The notes below the pieces were generated by a model, which saw only the letters and a list, made by a program, of their open reading frames with translations, was not told the origin of the DNA and ran no database searches. The position numbers and the translations under genes are program-made. Positions 55,812 through 64,000 of a stretch of DNA of 64,000 bases are shown here, piece by piece. Source of the DNA: Persicaria tinctoria (taxonomy: Eukaryota; Streptophyta; Magnoliopsida; Caryophyllales; Polygonaceae); contig JBANSL010000002.1 of the NCBI GenBank assembly GCA_037127255.1, forward strand, positions 38,817,392-38,881,391, given 5' to 3'. How positions within the stretch are numbered: the first letter of the stretch is position 1; the number at the start of each line of letters is the position of its first letter.

Positions 55812-57197
55812 CTAAGGGGGTGGATAGTGGCGAGAGTAATCCTCTCGCATGCGGCGCAGCTCTTCCCTCATCTCTCTGAACTCGCCAAAGCCCTCCAGGA
55901 TGTCGGCCTGCTGGTGGAGAATCTGGTTCGTCACTGTCGTCAAACTCCCCACGTCTTGGCGCAGAAGGCCAATCTGATCAACCAGGTAGCCCCACTGGTG
56001 AGGCTGCTGATGGGCATCCACAAACGCTTGTTGGGGCCAAGGAGCCCACTGATGTGCATCCTGCTGGCTCTAAAATGTCGGTTGAGAATCCCAACCGTGA
56101 GACGGGGTCTGATAAGCAGGCATCTCCTTATGTGGGTTCTGTGTGAAACCCTGTGTATCTGTCTGAACAAAAGCCTGCTGAGCCACAGGCGCATCCTCCA
56201 TCGTGGCAGCTCCAGCTGTGCCACTACTGCTACCCACCTCCATGCGACGCCTTCTACCCAGAACTGACGTCGGAAAGTAATCGGCCTCAATGTACCAATC
56301 AGCCCAAGTCTCAGACCACGGAAGGGGCTTAGGGAGCCTGAACTGATGCTCTTTCTTCTTGCCTGTACACCAAATGGCTCCCCCATCCGGTGCAGTATCC
56401 AGCATCAAACATCTCCGTAGAATCTCCTCTGTATAGGTCCTTGCTATGACCTGCTCCTCCAGCTCCTCCAACCCATTTTGCCCAACGCCTGCAGCAATGG
56501 CGACCCGAGTAATAAGTCCGCTCTGGACCATTTCTGGTCCAGCGGCACTGCGATCCTTTCTGATCCTGTCGAGGCCATCGAAAAAGAGCCTAACCCAGTC
56601 AGGCGTATAATCTGCAGTAGGCACATCGCTGTAAGCAAACCGCATGTGCGTCATGGAAAGCTTTGTATCTGTGATCAGCCCATAATATGTTCCAGAAACG
56701 ATCTTGCACAACATACGGAAGACAGGATGAGTAATCCTGCTGTTGTACTCGTTACTCGTTAAGAAGTCCTCTCCAGACACCGCTCTAAAGAATGCAACAA
56801 GGTCTGAGTCGGACGCGGCCGTCACCCATCCATCAGTTGGGGCTTTAGTGACCCCCAAAGCTTTTCGCAACCTTGCTGCAAAAGCCCTGTAGGTAGTGCC
56901 ATTGTATATGAAAGCAACCCCTCTAATGCTGTTATCTCTCAGGTACAGCTGATATGTCGCGAGGAACTGCTTGCACAGTTCCGGGTATCCTACCGCTCTC
57001 AAATCCAAAAACTCACTAATACCAGCGTGAGCTAGACACTTCTGCATACAATCTAGCATCTGAAGTCTCTGAAGTGTCTCTCTGTGCAAATACTTCGTAG
57101 AACTGACACAGCTAACCTTATTGTAAATAGCCCACTCCTCGTCAGACAATTCTAACCCATTATCAGATCGACTCGCCTCTTCATCCGATGAACTCAT
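55812..57197 (-). CDS. Athila-ORF1-like protein of E4, one premature stop
   Basis: A 462-codon frame starting MSSSDEEASRSDNG (57197) and ending HYPPP-stop, with a TAG at 56070-56072 after DSQPTF that splits it into 375 and 85 codons. Features seen: acidic N-terminus; FLDLRAVGYPELCKQFLATY; NGTTYRAFAARLRKALGV; TPDWVRLFFDGLDRIRK; GLITRVAIAAGV; WCTGKKKEHQFRLPKPLPWS; then a Gln/His-rich tail with a coiled-coil-like segment (EFREMREELRRMRED). This is the plant transposon-protein family known from Athila ORF1 and captured copies in host genomes. The molecular function is unknown. It is placed after Gag-protease, where an env-like gene would be in other Athila elements. E3 carries a diverged copy. 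Confidence 0.75.
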
Positions 57198-57209
57198 ACT
57201 TGATAGATA

Positions 57210-57715
57210 ATAAGACTAAATCGGAATCGAAAGAAGAACAGCGGAAGTAACTCACGAAGGACAGCGGAGTCTCGGCGCAGGGAGCAGACGCGGGCAAGTT
57301 GAAGCACAGCGCGGGCGCGTCGAGGGGTAGCGCGGGCGCGTCGTGTGGCAGCGCGGGCGCGTCGGGTGTGTCAGCTGTGTGGTGGTTTTCTCTGACAGGC
57401 GCGGGCGCGTTAGGGGTGGCGCGGCCGCGTCGGCGATTTCTGCAGATCCGGAAATCGTCGGAAACAGCTTGTCGATGTGGAGCCCGCCGATGTCCCTCCG
57501 GTGTCGGAAACAACTTTTTTTTTTTTTTTTCGACGAAAATTAACACTGCGGGTGCAGTGGGTCCGAAATGCGGGTGCAATTCGTCACCAGAAACTCCGTC
57601 TTTATTACCTATAAGTTAGAATAAAATCGAGTTAAAGGAAAGAGTGCAATACCTTGGGTTGCCTCCCAAGCAGCGCCTTTGTTTCATGTCGCTGGCTCGA
57701 CTAACTGGCCCTTGA
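57210..57715 (-). other. E4 spacer between Gag-protease and Athila-ORF1 with GCGCGGGCGCG array
   Basis: 57297-57432 carries about seven AGCGCGGGCGCGTC units; in one minus frame they read DAPALP repeatedly. A poly-T of about 20 sits at 57515-57530, and CTTGGGTTGCCTCCCAAGCA forms a small inverted repeat at 57652-57672. Confidence 0.7.
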
Positions 57716-57720
57716 TTGGC

Positions 57721-60700
57721 CTAGGTTCCTCCACCAGGGTCACCAACACCAGTCATCTCATTGACAAATGCGGGAACCCTTGAAAGGTGTAACTTTCTGT
57801 CCAAGCTGTCATCCCACACATAGTGGTTCGCTTCTCTTCGAATCTTCTCCGTTTGGGCCTTGGTATGATCCGGAGGAAATTCCCCACAAACTAAATAGTT
57901 CACAATGTCTCGGTACCAAGGGTTTACAGAATGAAGTCTTAGAACGGACTGAGACGGGCTGAGAAGTAATGGCGTGGGCGCGTCAGGGAACGACGCGGGC
58001 GCGTCAGAGGTCAGCGCGGGTGCGTCAGATGTCAGCGCGGGCGCGCCATGGAGCAGCGCGGGCGCGTCAGCTGTTGACGTGGGCACGCCGGACTCCGGCG
58101 TGCTTGTGTGCTCGATTCTGTATAATGTGTCATCCGGAAACGTGCCTAAGATGGGTTTCTGTGACTCCGGCTTGTCCTCCTCATTCACCAATCTGCTTAA
58201 GTGGTCAGCCACCAAATTCTCCGCTCCTTTCTTGTCCTTAATCTCCACATCAAGAGTGCAAAGATGACTAGGGCGTTGTTTGAGTTCAATTTCAGGTGCC
58301 TGCACAACAGATGGAACAAGCACTTCGCTTGGAGTCAGTAGATTGGGGCCAATGCCCAAAAGAGTAGGGGACTTACCTTCTACATCCATCTGGGCTGCTA
58401 ATTCCTGCATGTTAGATGAAATTGAAAAATCTGTATAGGCCTCGTCAATATCATTCTCAATAATTGACTGTAACTCATCTTCCCTAGACATATCAAATAG
58501 ATCTTGAGCTAATGGTTCAATCACATCAATAGAGCACAGAGAATGGTCATCAACAGGATGTTTCATAGCCTTGTATAAATCGAATTCAACCTTTTTTCCA
58601 TCAAATTCCATTGTTAGTGTCTCAGAAACACAATCAATTTTTGTCCTAGCTGTTTTAATAAAAGGTCTACCTAACAGAATAGGCGCATCATGCTTATCAT
58701 GTTCCATATCCAGGACAAAGAAATCTGCAGGAAAAATCAGTTTATCGACCATAACCAAAACGTCTTCTACTACTCCTTTAGGGTATTTATTAGACCTGTC
58801 AGCTAGTTGCACAATTACTCCAGTTTCATGCAAAGGTCCTAAATCTAGCGATTTGTACAGGGAGTAGGGAAGCACATTTATGGAAGCACCCAAATCAAGC
58901 ATAGCTCTATCAAATTTTACATCTCCAATGACACAAGGGATAGTAACCATACCTGGATCAGCGCACTTTTTCGGCATTCTCCTCTGAAACACAGCGGAGA
59001 CTTGCTCACTTACTTTCACTTTCTTTTTTCCTTTCAGCTTCTGATTTCTCCTCACCGTGCAAAGCTCCTTCAAGAACTTGGCGTACTTGGGCACAGTTTT
59101 TAACATTTTCAGCAGAGGAATGTTCACCTGACACTTGCTAAATGTCTCGAAAAGCTCTGAATCATCGATTATCCTCCTCTCTTTGAGAGCCTCAGGGAAC
59201 GGAGGTTTTGGTTTCTCCGACCCGAGAGGGGGAAAATCCGGTCGGACGTATGTATCGACGTATGGCTCAGATTCGGGCGAGATCGGACTCGACGTGGGCG
59301 CGCCAGAACTCAGCGCGGGCGCGTCAGGGGTCAGCGCGGGCGCGTCAGACTGTGGCGCGGGCGCGCCAGTGTTGGGCGTGGCCACTTCAGTGTTGGCCGT
59401 GGCCACGTCGGAGACCTGCGTGCTTTTCTCCTCTTCTTCCTGACTTTTCAGCTCTTTTCCATTCCGAAGAGTTATAGCACTGACATTTTCCCTTGGATTG
59501 ACCACCGTTTGAGATGGTAGACCCACTGACGTCTTCGCCTCTATTCTCGTGATTGCTTCAGCCATTTGCCCCATTTGTTTCTGTATATCTTTTATGCTCG
59601 ATTCAGTTGTCTGAACATGCGCAGTGAAGTGCTGTGTCAGGGTATTGAGCATGGACTCAGTAGAGGGAGCGTTACCCTGCTGCCTCTGATTGTAGGGAGG
59701 TGGCTGCTGCTGTTGTGATTGGTTTGGTGGATCCCTCCATCTGAAATTTGGGTGATCCCGCCACCCTGGGTTGTAGGAGTTTGAGTAGGGGTCATGTCTG
59801 GGTCTCTGAGGTCCATTTCCACCTAAAACACTTACTTCAGCGGTGTCTTCCTGGAGTGTAGGACACGCATCAGTTGGGTGGAAGTTATCACCGCAGATTC
59901 CACAAGCCTTGATTTGTTGAGGAGTCCCTTGCAGAGTGAGCCTCCTTACCATATCCTTCAATTCAGCAATATCCTTGGCTTGGTTAGAGTCTACCGAGTT
60001 GACCCCTTTCCTTCTAGTGGACTTCCCAAAATTTCTAGTCCCCTCAGCCATTTCCTGAATCTTCTCCATGGCTCCCTCTGGCGTGGCATTCAGAATATTT
60101 CCTCCGCAGGCGGCATCAATCATCCTTCTATCAGATTCCAGCAATCCCTCATAGATGTATAAGACTAGGTCCTTCGTGCTGTAGCCATGGAAAGGGTAAT
60201 TAGCACAAAGCTTCTTGAACCTTTCATTGTAATCATAGAGGGTTTCATCATCTTCCTGCTCTATATTGCTGATTGCCTTCTTCAAGGTGTTCTCCTTCTT
60301 AGCAGGGAAGAATTTCTCCAGGAAGACCTTGTGGAGCTTAGGCCAAGTATCGATGCTCCCTGTAGGAAGGCTGTAGTACCAGTCATCCGCAGCATCGACC
60401 AGCGTGAACCCAAAAGCTCTCATCTTTATCTGTGCTTCGGTTATATTGTCTGGTTTCATGCTCATGCACACATTATGAAACTTCCCCATGTGCTTGATGG
60501 GGTCTTCTCCAGCCAATCCATGGAATTTGGCCAGTTGATGAATCAGCCCAGACTTTAGCTCAAAATGGTTGTCATCCCCTATAGCAGGGATTGTCACAGC
60601 AGGTGCCTGCTGTGTGATGTTTGATGCTGTCAGCTGTCGCAGCGTCTGATTTACATTATCAGCCATTGGATCAGGTTGTTGGGAATGTTGGTGATGTTCT

Positions 60701-60780
60701 CTATGGAGGCGGTGGTATGTCCTGTCTATTTTCCAATCAAAATCAAAAAGATGGGGATCAGTAGCACGAGTGCGAACCAT
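57721..60780 (-). CDS. Gag-protease polyprotein of E4 with in-frame loss of reverse transcriptase
   Basis: Intact frame of about 1,020 codons; start at MVRTRATDPHLFDFDW (60780) preferred over an upstream ATG at 60825. Gag: FHGLAGEDPIKHMGKFHNVC, RAFGFTLVDAADDWYY, FLEKFFPAKKENTLKKAI, YIYEGLLESDRRMID. CCHC knuckle CGICGDNFHPTDAC (about 59885). DAPAL-type block (59420-59285). Retropepsin AMLDLGASINVLPYS and APILLGRPFIKT (about 58900-58650). Then RPSHLCTLDVEIKDKKGAEN and VADHLSRL, the very end of RNase H, joined in frame where some 500 residues of reverse transcriptase and RNase H should be. A second DAPAL block (58100-57969), then NPWYRDIVNYLVCGEFP and ANHYVWDD, the start of integrase, cut before its zinc ligands. 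It can supply capsid and protease only. Confidence 0.92.
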   Translation of the reverse strand: MVRTRATDPHLFDFDWKIDRTYHRLHREHHQHSQQPDPMADNVNQTLRQLTASNITQQAPAVTIPAIGDDNHFELKSGLIHQLAKFHGLAGEDPIKHMGKFHNVCMSMKPDNITEAQIKMRAFGFTLVDAADDWYYSLPTGSIDTWPKLHKVFLEKFFPAKKENTLKKAISNIEQEDDETLYDYNERFKKLCANYPFHGYSTKDLVLYIYEGLLESDRRMIDAACGGNILNATPEGAMEKIQEMAEGTRNFGKSTRRKGVNSVDSNQAKDIAELKDMVRRLTLQGTPQQIKACGICGDNFHPTDACPTLQEDTAEVSVLGGNGPQRPRHDPYSNSYNPGWRDHPNFRWRDPPNQSQQQQPPPYNQRQQGNAPSTESMLNTLTQHFTAHVQTTESSIKDIQKQMGQMAEAITRIEAKTSVGLPSQTVVNPRENVSAITLRNGKELKSQEEEEKSTQVSDVATANTEVATPNTGAPAPQSDAPALTPDAPALSSGAPTSSPISPESEPYVDTYVRPDFPPLGSEKPKPPFPEALKERRIIDDSELFETFSKCQVNIPLLKMLKTVPKYAKFLKELCTVRRNQKLKGKKKVKVSEQVSAVFQRRMPKKCADPGMVTIPCVIGDVKFDRAMLDLGASINVLPYSLYKSLDLGPLHETGVIVQLADRSNKYPKGVVEDVLVMVDKLIFPADFFVLDMEHDKHDAPILLGRPFIKTARTKIDCVSETLTMEFDGKKVEFDLYKAMKHPVDDHSLCSIDVIEPLAQDLFDMSREDELQSIIENDIDEAYTDFSISSNMQELAAQMDVEGKSPTLLGIGPNLLTPSEVLVPSVVQAPEIELKQRPSHLCTLDVEIKDKKGAENLVADHLSRLVNEEDKPESQKPILGTFPDDTLYRIEHTSTPESGVPTSTADAPALLHGAPALTSDAPALTSDAPASFPDAPTPLLLSPSQSVLRLHSVNPWYRDIVNYLVCGEFPPDHTKAQTEKIRREANHYVWDDSLDRKLHLSRVPAFVNEMTGVGDPGGGT
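57969..58100. repeat. GCGCGGGCGCG array inside E4 coding region
   Basis: AGCGCGGGCGCGTCAG-type units spaced 15-20 bp apart, reading DAPALTSDAPALTS in the Gag-protease frame. A sister block lies at 59285-59420. Confidence 0.88.
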
Positions 60781-60837
60781 GCAAGAGGTTCGCACCCAAA
60801 CAGGTAATAAGACAAACAAGAACAAAGATAAACCGTT

Positions 60838-60855
60838 TCCCCGGCAACGGCGCCA
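60838..60855 (-). other. Primer binding site of E4 (tRNA-Asp)
   Basis: TGGCGCCGTTGCCGGGGA on the minus strand, 4 bp from the LTR. Confidence 0.92.
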
Positions 60856-60859
60856 AATT

Positions 60860-62097
60860 TGACAGGCCTAAAGTCGTTATGCCAGATCAAAGTAAATTCC
60901 TAAGATGCAAACTATAACAAGTATAGTAGGTAAGTTAGGGTCGAACCCACAGGGAAACAGAATCAATTGTAATAGCAAGTATTATTATCCAAAAGTAACC
61001 GATTCAAGGGGGAGTTTTGTGTGTAAGTAATGGTGACAGAACAAGTTGCAAGTAAAGGTTGCGAATATATGACGGAAAGGTATCACACGAGGTAATTATC
61101 CGCACAACAATTGAGATGGTTCATCATCGCATTCTATGAGTCTCAAGTTCTAATGTCCAGTAATTGTTCTCAATTCAGATCGTGTAATAGCTTTTAGTCC
61201 TACCAGTCCTAAAAGCACTTATCACCAAATTACAAGGGAAAACCTTCACCAAATAATAAAGCAATAGCATTCAAGCATGAATTATAATGAGATACAAGCG
61301 ATTCCAACAACCCGTTAAAATAGCTTGCAATCGAATCTCCTTCACAATCTACCACAAGCAACCCGCGTATGGTGATTGTGTTTGCTACAATGAATCTACA
61401 ACCCCAAACCTGGAATTGGAAACCCTAGCAATATGACTAGTATCGATAAACCTAGGTGATCAGTCCAGATTAACCAATAATAAACAATCAAGCAATAAGC
61501 TCAGGAGATCGAAACAATTAACAAAGGACGAACAAGAGTAGAATACTCACAACCAAATCAATCGAAGGCTTCAAAGAACCAAGTGTAACAAAGGAGAGTT
61601 AGTTCTCCATAGGGTTTGTGAGATGAAGAAAAGGGAAAATACGTCTCTGGAAAATAACCTCCTCCCTACTCCTGCCTTCTCGGCCATTATATAACCTAAT
61701 AAAATCGGGTTTAACATCCCGTAAAAAATATAAAATATAATATTAAAACTAATAAGATAGGGAAAATCAGATAAGAATCCGTCTTCAGGGACCGACGCGG
61801 GCGCGCCATGTAGTAGCGCGGGCGCGCCTAGACTCGTCTTGCTACTTCTACCTGCTGTAACAGCGCAGGCACTTCCTTCTTCAACGTGGTCGCGTCGGGT
61901 AGCAGCGCGGGCGCGCCAAGGTCATCAGCTTCCAGCTGCTTCCGAACTTCTTCACTTCAATTCTTTTGTAACTTGCATGATTTCTTCAACTTCTTCAACA
62001 GGTTCCGAATCACCAAGTTCATACAAATATCTCTCATAATGACATGTAAATGATGACAAAAAACTACTAAATGCGCTATGGAATATATCGCATATCA
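60860..62097 (-). repeat. E4 5' LTR
   Basis: 1238 bp, same length as the 3' LTR. Differences seen: CACACGAGG vs CACACCAGG, AATAAACAA vs AATAAGCAA, AAATCAGAT vs AAATCGGAT, GTAGTAGCG vs GTAGCAGCG, AGCGCAGGC vs AGCGTAGGC. Confidence 0.95.
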
Positions 62098-62102
62098 TGT
62101 AA

Positions 62103-62237
62103 TTCCTTCTAGAAGTTTTAGCTTATTGCCCAAGTTTATATTTCGTAGTATAAATAAGACCCAGTTGTAATAAGGAATTCACTTTTCTGAATTCAGATCA
62201 ATACGACAGTAAACCTTCACTCATCTCTTTCCTCTCA
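62103..62237 (+). repeat. C1 3' LTR, last 135 bp
   Basis: TTCCTTCTAGAAG...CTTTCCTCTCA. Completes the 172-bp LTR after the E4 target duplication. Confidence 0.95.
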
Positions 62238-62880
62238 ACACCCACCCTCTCCACACTCAGCCCTCACGCACTCTCCGACCATCCGAGGACAAGAAAAGAA
62301 TCGAAACGGACCAAGGAAAAGGAATGAGGTTTGAACGCTCACCGAGGATGTTCACGACTTCGGAGCTCTCGATCGGAGTTCTGGGCTTCGTCGGTTCGCG
62401 ATGGCTTTTCGGACCTACGCCAGACATGGGTGAGTGTGATTGAGGAGCTCGGGGGTGATTTGGATCGGAAACGAAGGAGAACGGCTTACCGGAACATTGT
62501 TCGCGCTCGAACGGGGCCACGGGGTTCCGGTGGCCTTCGGAGGCGCTGGGGAGCTTCTGGGCTGCTCCGGCTGCTGGTGGTGGCTCCGAGGGGTGCGTGG
62601 GACCTTCCGCTGGCAGCTCAAGGTGGAAGGAGGGAAGAAGGGGGAAGAGACGGTGGATTGAAGGTGCGGTGACGGTGGTGTACGGTGATGGAACAATGGT
62701 GATGAAGATGTAAGTGTGGGACGATGGTGATGGAGGGGAAGGAAGCAGCTGGAGGGAAGAAATGAAAGGAAAGAGGGAGAGGTGAAGGGAAGATGGAGGT
62801 TATCTGAATTGGTAAATATATAGATCGGTGGTGAAAAGCCAAGGAGTTACAAAAGACGGAAGACCAAACAAGGGTCTTAC
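62238..62880 (+). repeat. GC-rich repeat W, copy 2
   Basis: Plus-strand frame 62331-62672 (GCSRLRSSRSEFWASS, RKRRRTAYRNIV) is homologous to the minus strand at 7316-8090. After the GC-rich part comes GATGGTGATGG-rich DNA, as at the other copy. No known domain; probably part of an LTR or a captured leader. Position right after C1 suggests C1 inserted in or beside it. Confidence 0.5.
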
Positions 62881-62939
62881 GGTAAAAACACCAACCTGTC
62901 TTAAAATCCTACCCACCACTTTCAACCCACATTAGTTCC

Positions 62940-63290
62940 AACTAGACCTGAGCATGGGTCGGGCCAGGCGGGCTTGGGACGGGCCTTGACCAAAATTCCA
63001 GCCCATTACACCGGGTCGGGCTTAGACAAGGCCCGGTTTTTGGGCCTAATGCTTTGTCCAAGCCCGCCCTCATTGCCGGGCCGGGCTGCCCAGCGGGTCA
63101 AACGGGCCTAGCATCTCAAATTCATTTTTTATCCGAAATCGAATTAATTTTTTTTTTAAAAAAAGAGGCAAATCACAAATTATACCAATACATTCAAATT
63201 TGAGGCAAATATGGACACAATATTAGCTTATTAACAAATGCAATACAAAGTTATATCTATCTATATATATCCATATACACACGAAGAATA
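62940..63290. other. hAT-like subterminal region (weak) and AT-rich DNA
   Basis: TAGACCTGAGCATGGGTCGG, then repeated GGGTCGGGC/GCCCGGTTT words in both orientations up to about 63110, like the termini of other hAT-type elements here. No matching right end with an 8-bp duplication was found. Confidence 0.3.
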
Positions 63291-63294
63291 TATA

Positions 63295-63484
63295 CTACCT
63301 CCGTTGCAAAATATAGGGGCGTTGACTATCTGACACGTTTTTTAATGAGCTAAAAACTCCATGAAGTATTAAATTTTTATTAAATTTTTTTACATATTAT
63401 TTAATATGTATAATATTATGTAAAAAATTTTAATAAAATTTTAATATTTCATGGAGTTTTTAGCTCATTAAAAAACGTGTCAAA
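63295..63484. mobile_element. Stowaway MITE, right end missing
   Basis: Left end CTACCTCCGTTGCAAAATAT after TA. Arms GACACGTTTTTTAATGAGCT and AGCTCATTAAAAAACGTGTC are inverted. The outer right terminus is lost after GTGTCAAA. Confidence 0.75.
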
Positions 63485-63574
63485 TTAATATTTCATGGGG
63501 TTGGGTAGGGTATGTATGTAATTTAATTTAGGTCTAGTCTAGGTGTTTTTTCGTCATGCTAAGGTAATGGCCAA

Positions 63575-63670
63575 ATGAAACCATTCCAGAATGGCTCACC
63601 GGAAAGGACTTGTGGGTAGTACCCATAGATCGAAACCCGGATGACCGCTCTTTATTTACCAATGGGCTAG
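63575..63670 (+). other. tRNA-derived SINE-like piece (weak)
   Basis: AATGGCTCACCGGAAAGG followed about 35 bp later by ATAGATCGAAACCCGG, like A- and B-boxes. No tRNA fold closes; no tail is identified. Confidence 0.35.
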
Positions 63671-63689
63671 TTTTCATTCATTGGCGGCC

Positions 63690-64000
63690 TTTTCTTGTTT
63701 TTGTTTTCGACGCAAGGAAATTAGTGAGGAGTCGTTGAAAAAGCCAGCGAATAGCAAGTAAGAACACACAGTGTAGCACTACCAGGTGGGGTTTCTGGAG
63801 AGCGACCGATCGAACTAGTTGATTCTTCAAGTCCTTGCTCCTCTCTCTCTCTCTTTCCGATTCGCTCCCCTAAGATTTCACTCGCTTCCAAGAACTAATC
63901 CGTTTTCGCTGATCTGGAAAATGGTAAGATTCCTGTTTATGCCTTATTTCTTTCGCGAATCTTTTGTGTTCCCCGGATTTTGTATTTCTTTCTTTCTTTC
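63690..64000 (+). promoter_or_regulatory. Candidate 5'UTR and start of a host gene running off the window
   Basis: A GC-moderate leader with a CTCTCTCTCT tract (63839-63853) leads to GATCTGGAAAATG|GTAAGATTCC at about 63908-63930. The ATG would be the last codon of exon 1, followed by a consensus donor and a T-rich intron start. This first-exon pattern is known from small conserved genes such as those for ribosomal proteins. No downstream exon is visible, so neither the gene nor its product can be named. Confidence 0.4.

Larger units (their letters stand above)
53902..62097 (-). mobile_element. E4: complete young non-autonomous Athila/Tat-like gypsy element inside the C1 3' LTR
   Basis: 8196 bp. 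LTRs 53902-55139 and 60860-62097 (1238 bp each, about five differences by eye), PBS 60855-60838, Gag-protease frame 60780-57721, Athila-ORF1-like frame 57197-55812, two polypurine/hairpin modules. Perfect target duplication TGTAA (53897-53901, 62098-62102). LTR identity near 99.6 percent indicates recent insertion. No reverse transcriptase is encoded, so it moved with enzymes made elsewhere. Confidence 0.95.
39860..62237 (+). mobile_element. C1: Ty1/copia element, interrupted twice
   Basis: Two 172-bp LTRs (39860-40031; 53865-53901 plus 62103-62237), PBS for initiator tRNA-Met, one Gag-Pol frame and a polypurine tract. Subtracting E2 (with target copy) and E4 (with target copy) leaves 4990 bp, normal for a copia element. 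The very short LTRs fit the Ale/Retrofit-like group, but this was not tested. Flanks ACTAA (left) and ACACC (right) do not match, so no target duplication is visible. Confidence 0.93.

Noticed and set aside
39855..62242. Target-site duplication of C1
   Set aside because: Left ACTAA and right ACACC differ at three of five positions, so a duplication cannot be claimed.
62943..63534. A fourth hAT-type element between TAGACCTGAG and TTAGGTCTA
   Set aside because: Flanking 8-mers do not match and a MITE fragment intervenes; only the left subterminal style is hAT-like.

Overview
This is a stretch of plant nuclear genome, almost entirely repeat-derived. Evidence: introns with GT/AG borders inside a helicase pseudogene, plant-type MITEs (CTCCCTCCG termini), a MuDR-type transposase, a copia element primed by initiator tRNA-Met, and several Athila/Tat-like Ty3/gypsy elements whose primer binding site matches tRNA-Asp. 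A eudicot is likely, but I cannot name the species. I see no intact host protein-coding gene. The only host-gene candidate is a possible 5' end at the right edge (about 63690-64000).

Layout. 1-2035: unrecognised coding-like fragments and two repeat units (V, U) that recur near 18 kb and 24-25 kb. 2572-3580: a Stowaway-like MITE split by a retroposon. 4671-6246: pseudogene of a DExH-box RNA helicase, introns retained. 6262-8100: LTR-like and GC-rich repeat pieces. 8300-12190: a decayed MULE with transposase remnants. 12520-14140: degenerate GTTGCTGAAAC repeats and unrecognised GC-rich DNA. 15959-16709: hAT-type MITE with a perfect 8-bp target duplication. 17639-18675: nested Stowaway elements. 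18930-23646: 3' part of a non-autonomous gypsy element (E3) carrying a hAT MITE. 23647-25758: a roughly 0.99-kb-arm inverted repeat carrying fragments of an unknown intron-containing gene fused to an Athila-ORF1-like fragment. 25770-37495: a hAT MITE hit by gypsy element E1, then tandemly duplicated, giving a solo LTR plus a 5'-LTR/internal copy. 37496-39859: LTR-like sequence with a LINE fragment. 39860-62237: a 5.0-kb copia element interrupted twice, by E2 (40606-49787, same family as E1) and by E4 (53902-62097). 62238-64000: repeat W, MITE and SINE-like pieces, and a candidate host gene start.

How the pieces work together. E1, E2 and E4 encode Gag and aspartic protease in one long frame but have lost reverse transcriptase, RNase H and most or all of integrase, with the remnants of pol fused in frame. 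They must depend on a relative for enzymes. E3 and E4 also have a downstream Athila-ORF1-like gene. All four share three things: (i) family-specific arrays of short GC-rich palindromes in the U3 part of the LTR, which in E1, E2 and E4 are also embedded in frame in the Gag-protease linkers (E3's gag region is missing, so this cannot be tested there); (ii) a stem-loop plus polypurine module present twice per element, with stems that differ in sequence yet still pair; (iii) a tRNA-Asp-like motif in the LTR, where the PBS-bearing elements use tRNA-Asp as primer. These three are the main candidates for something undescribed.
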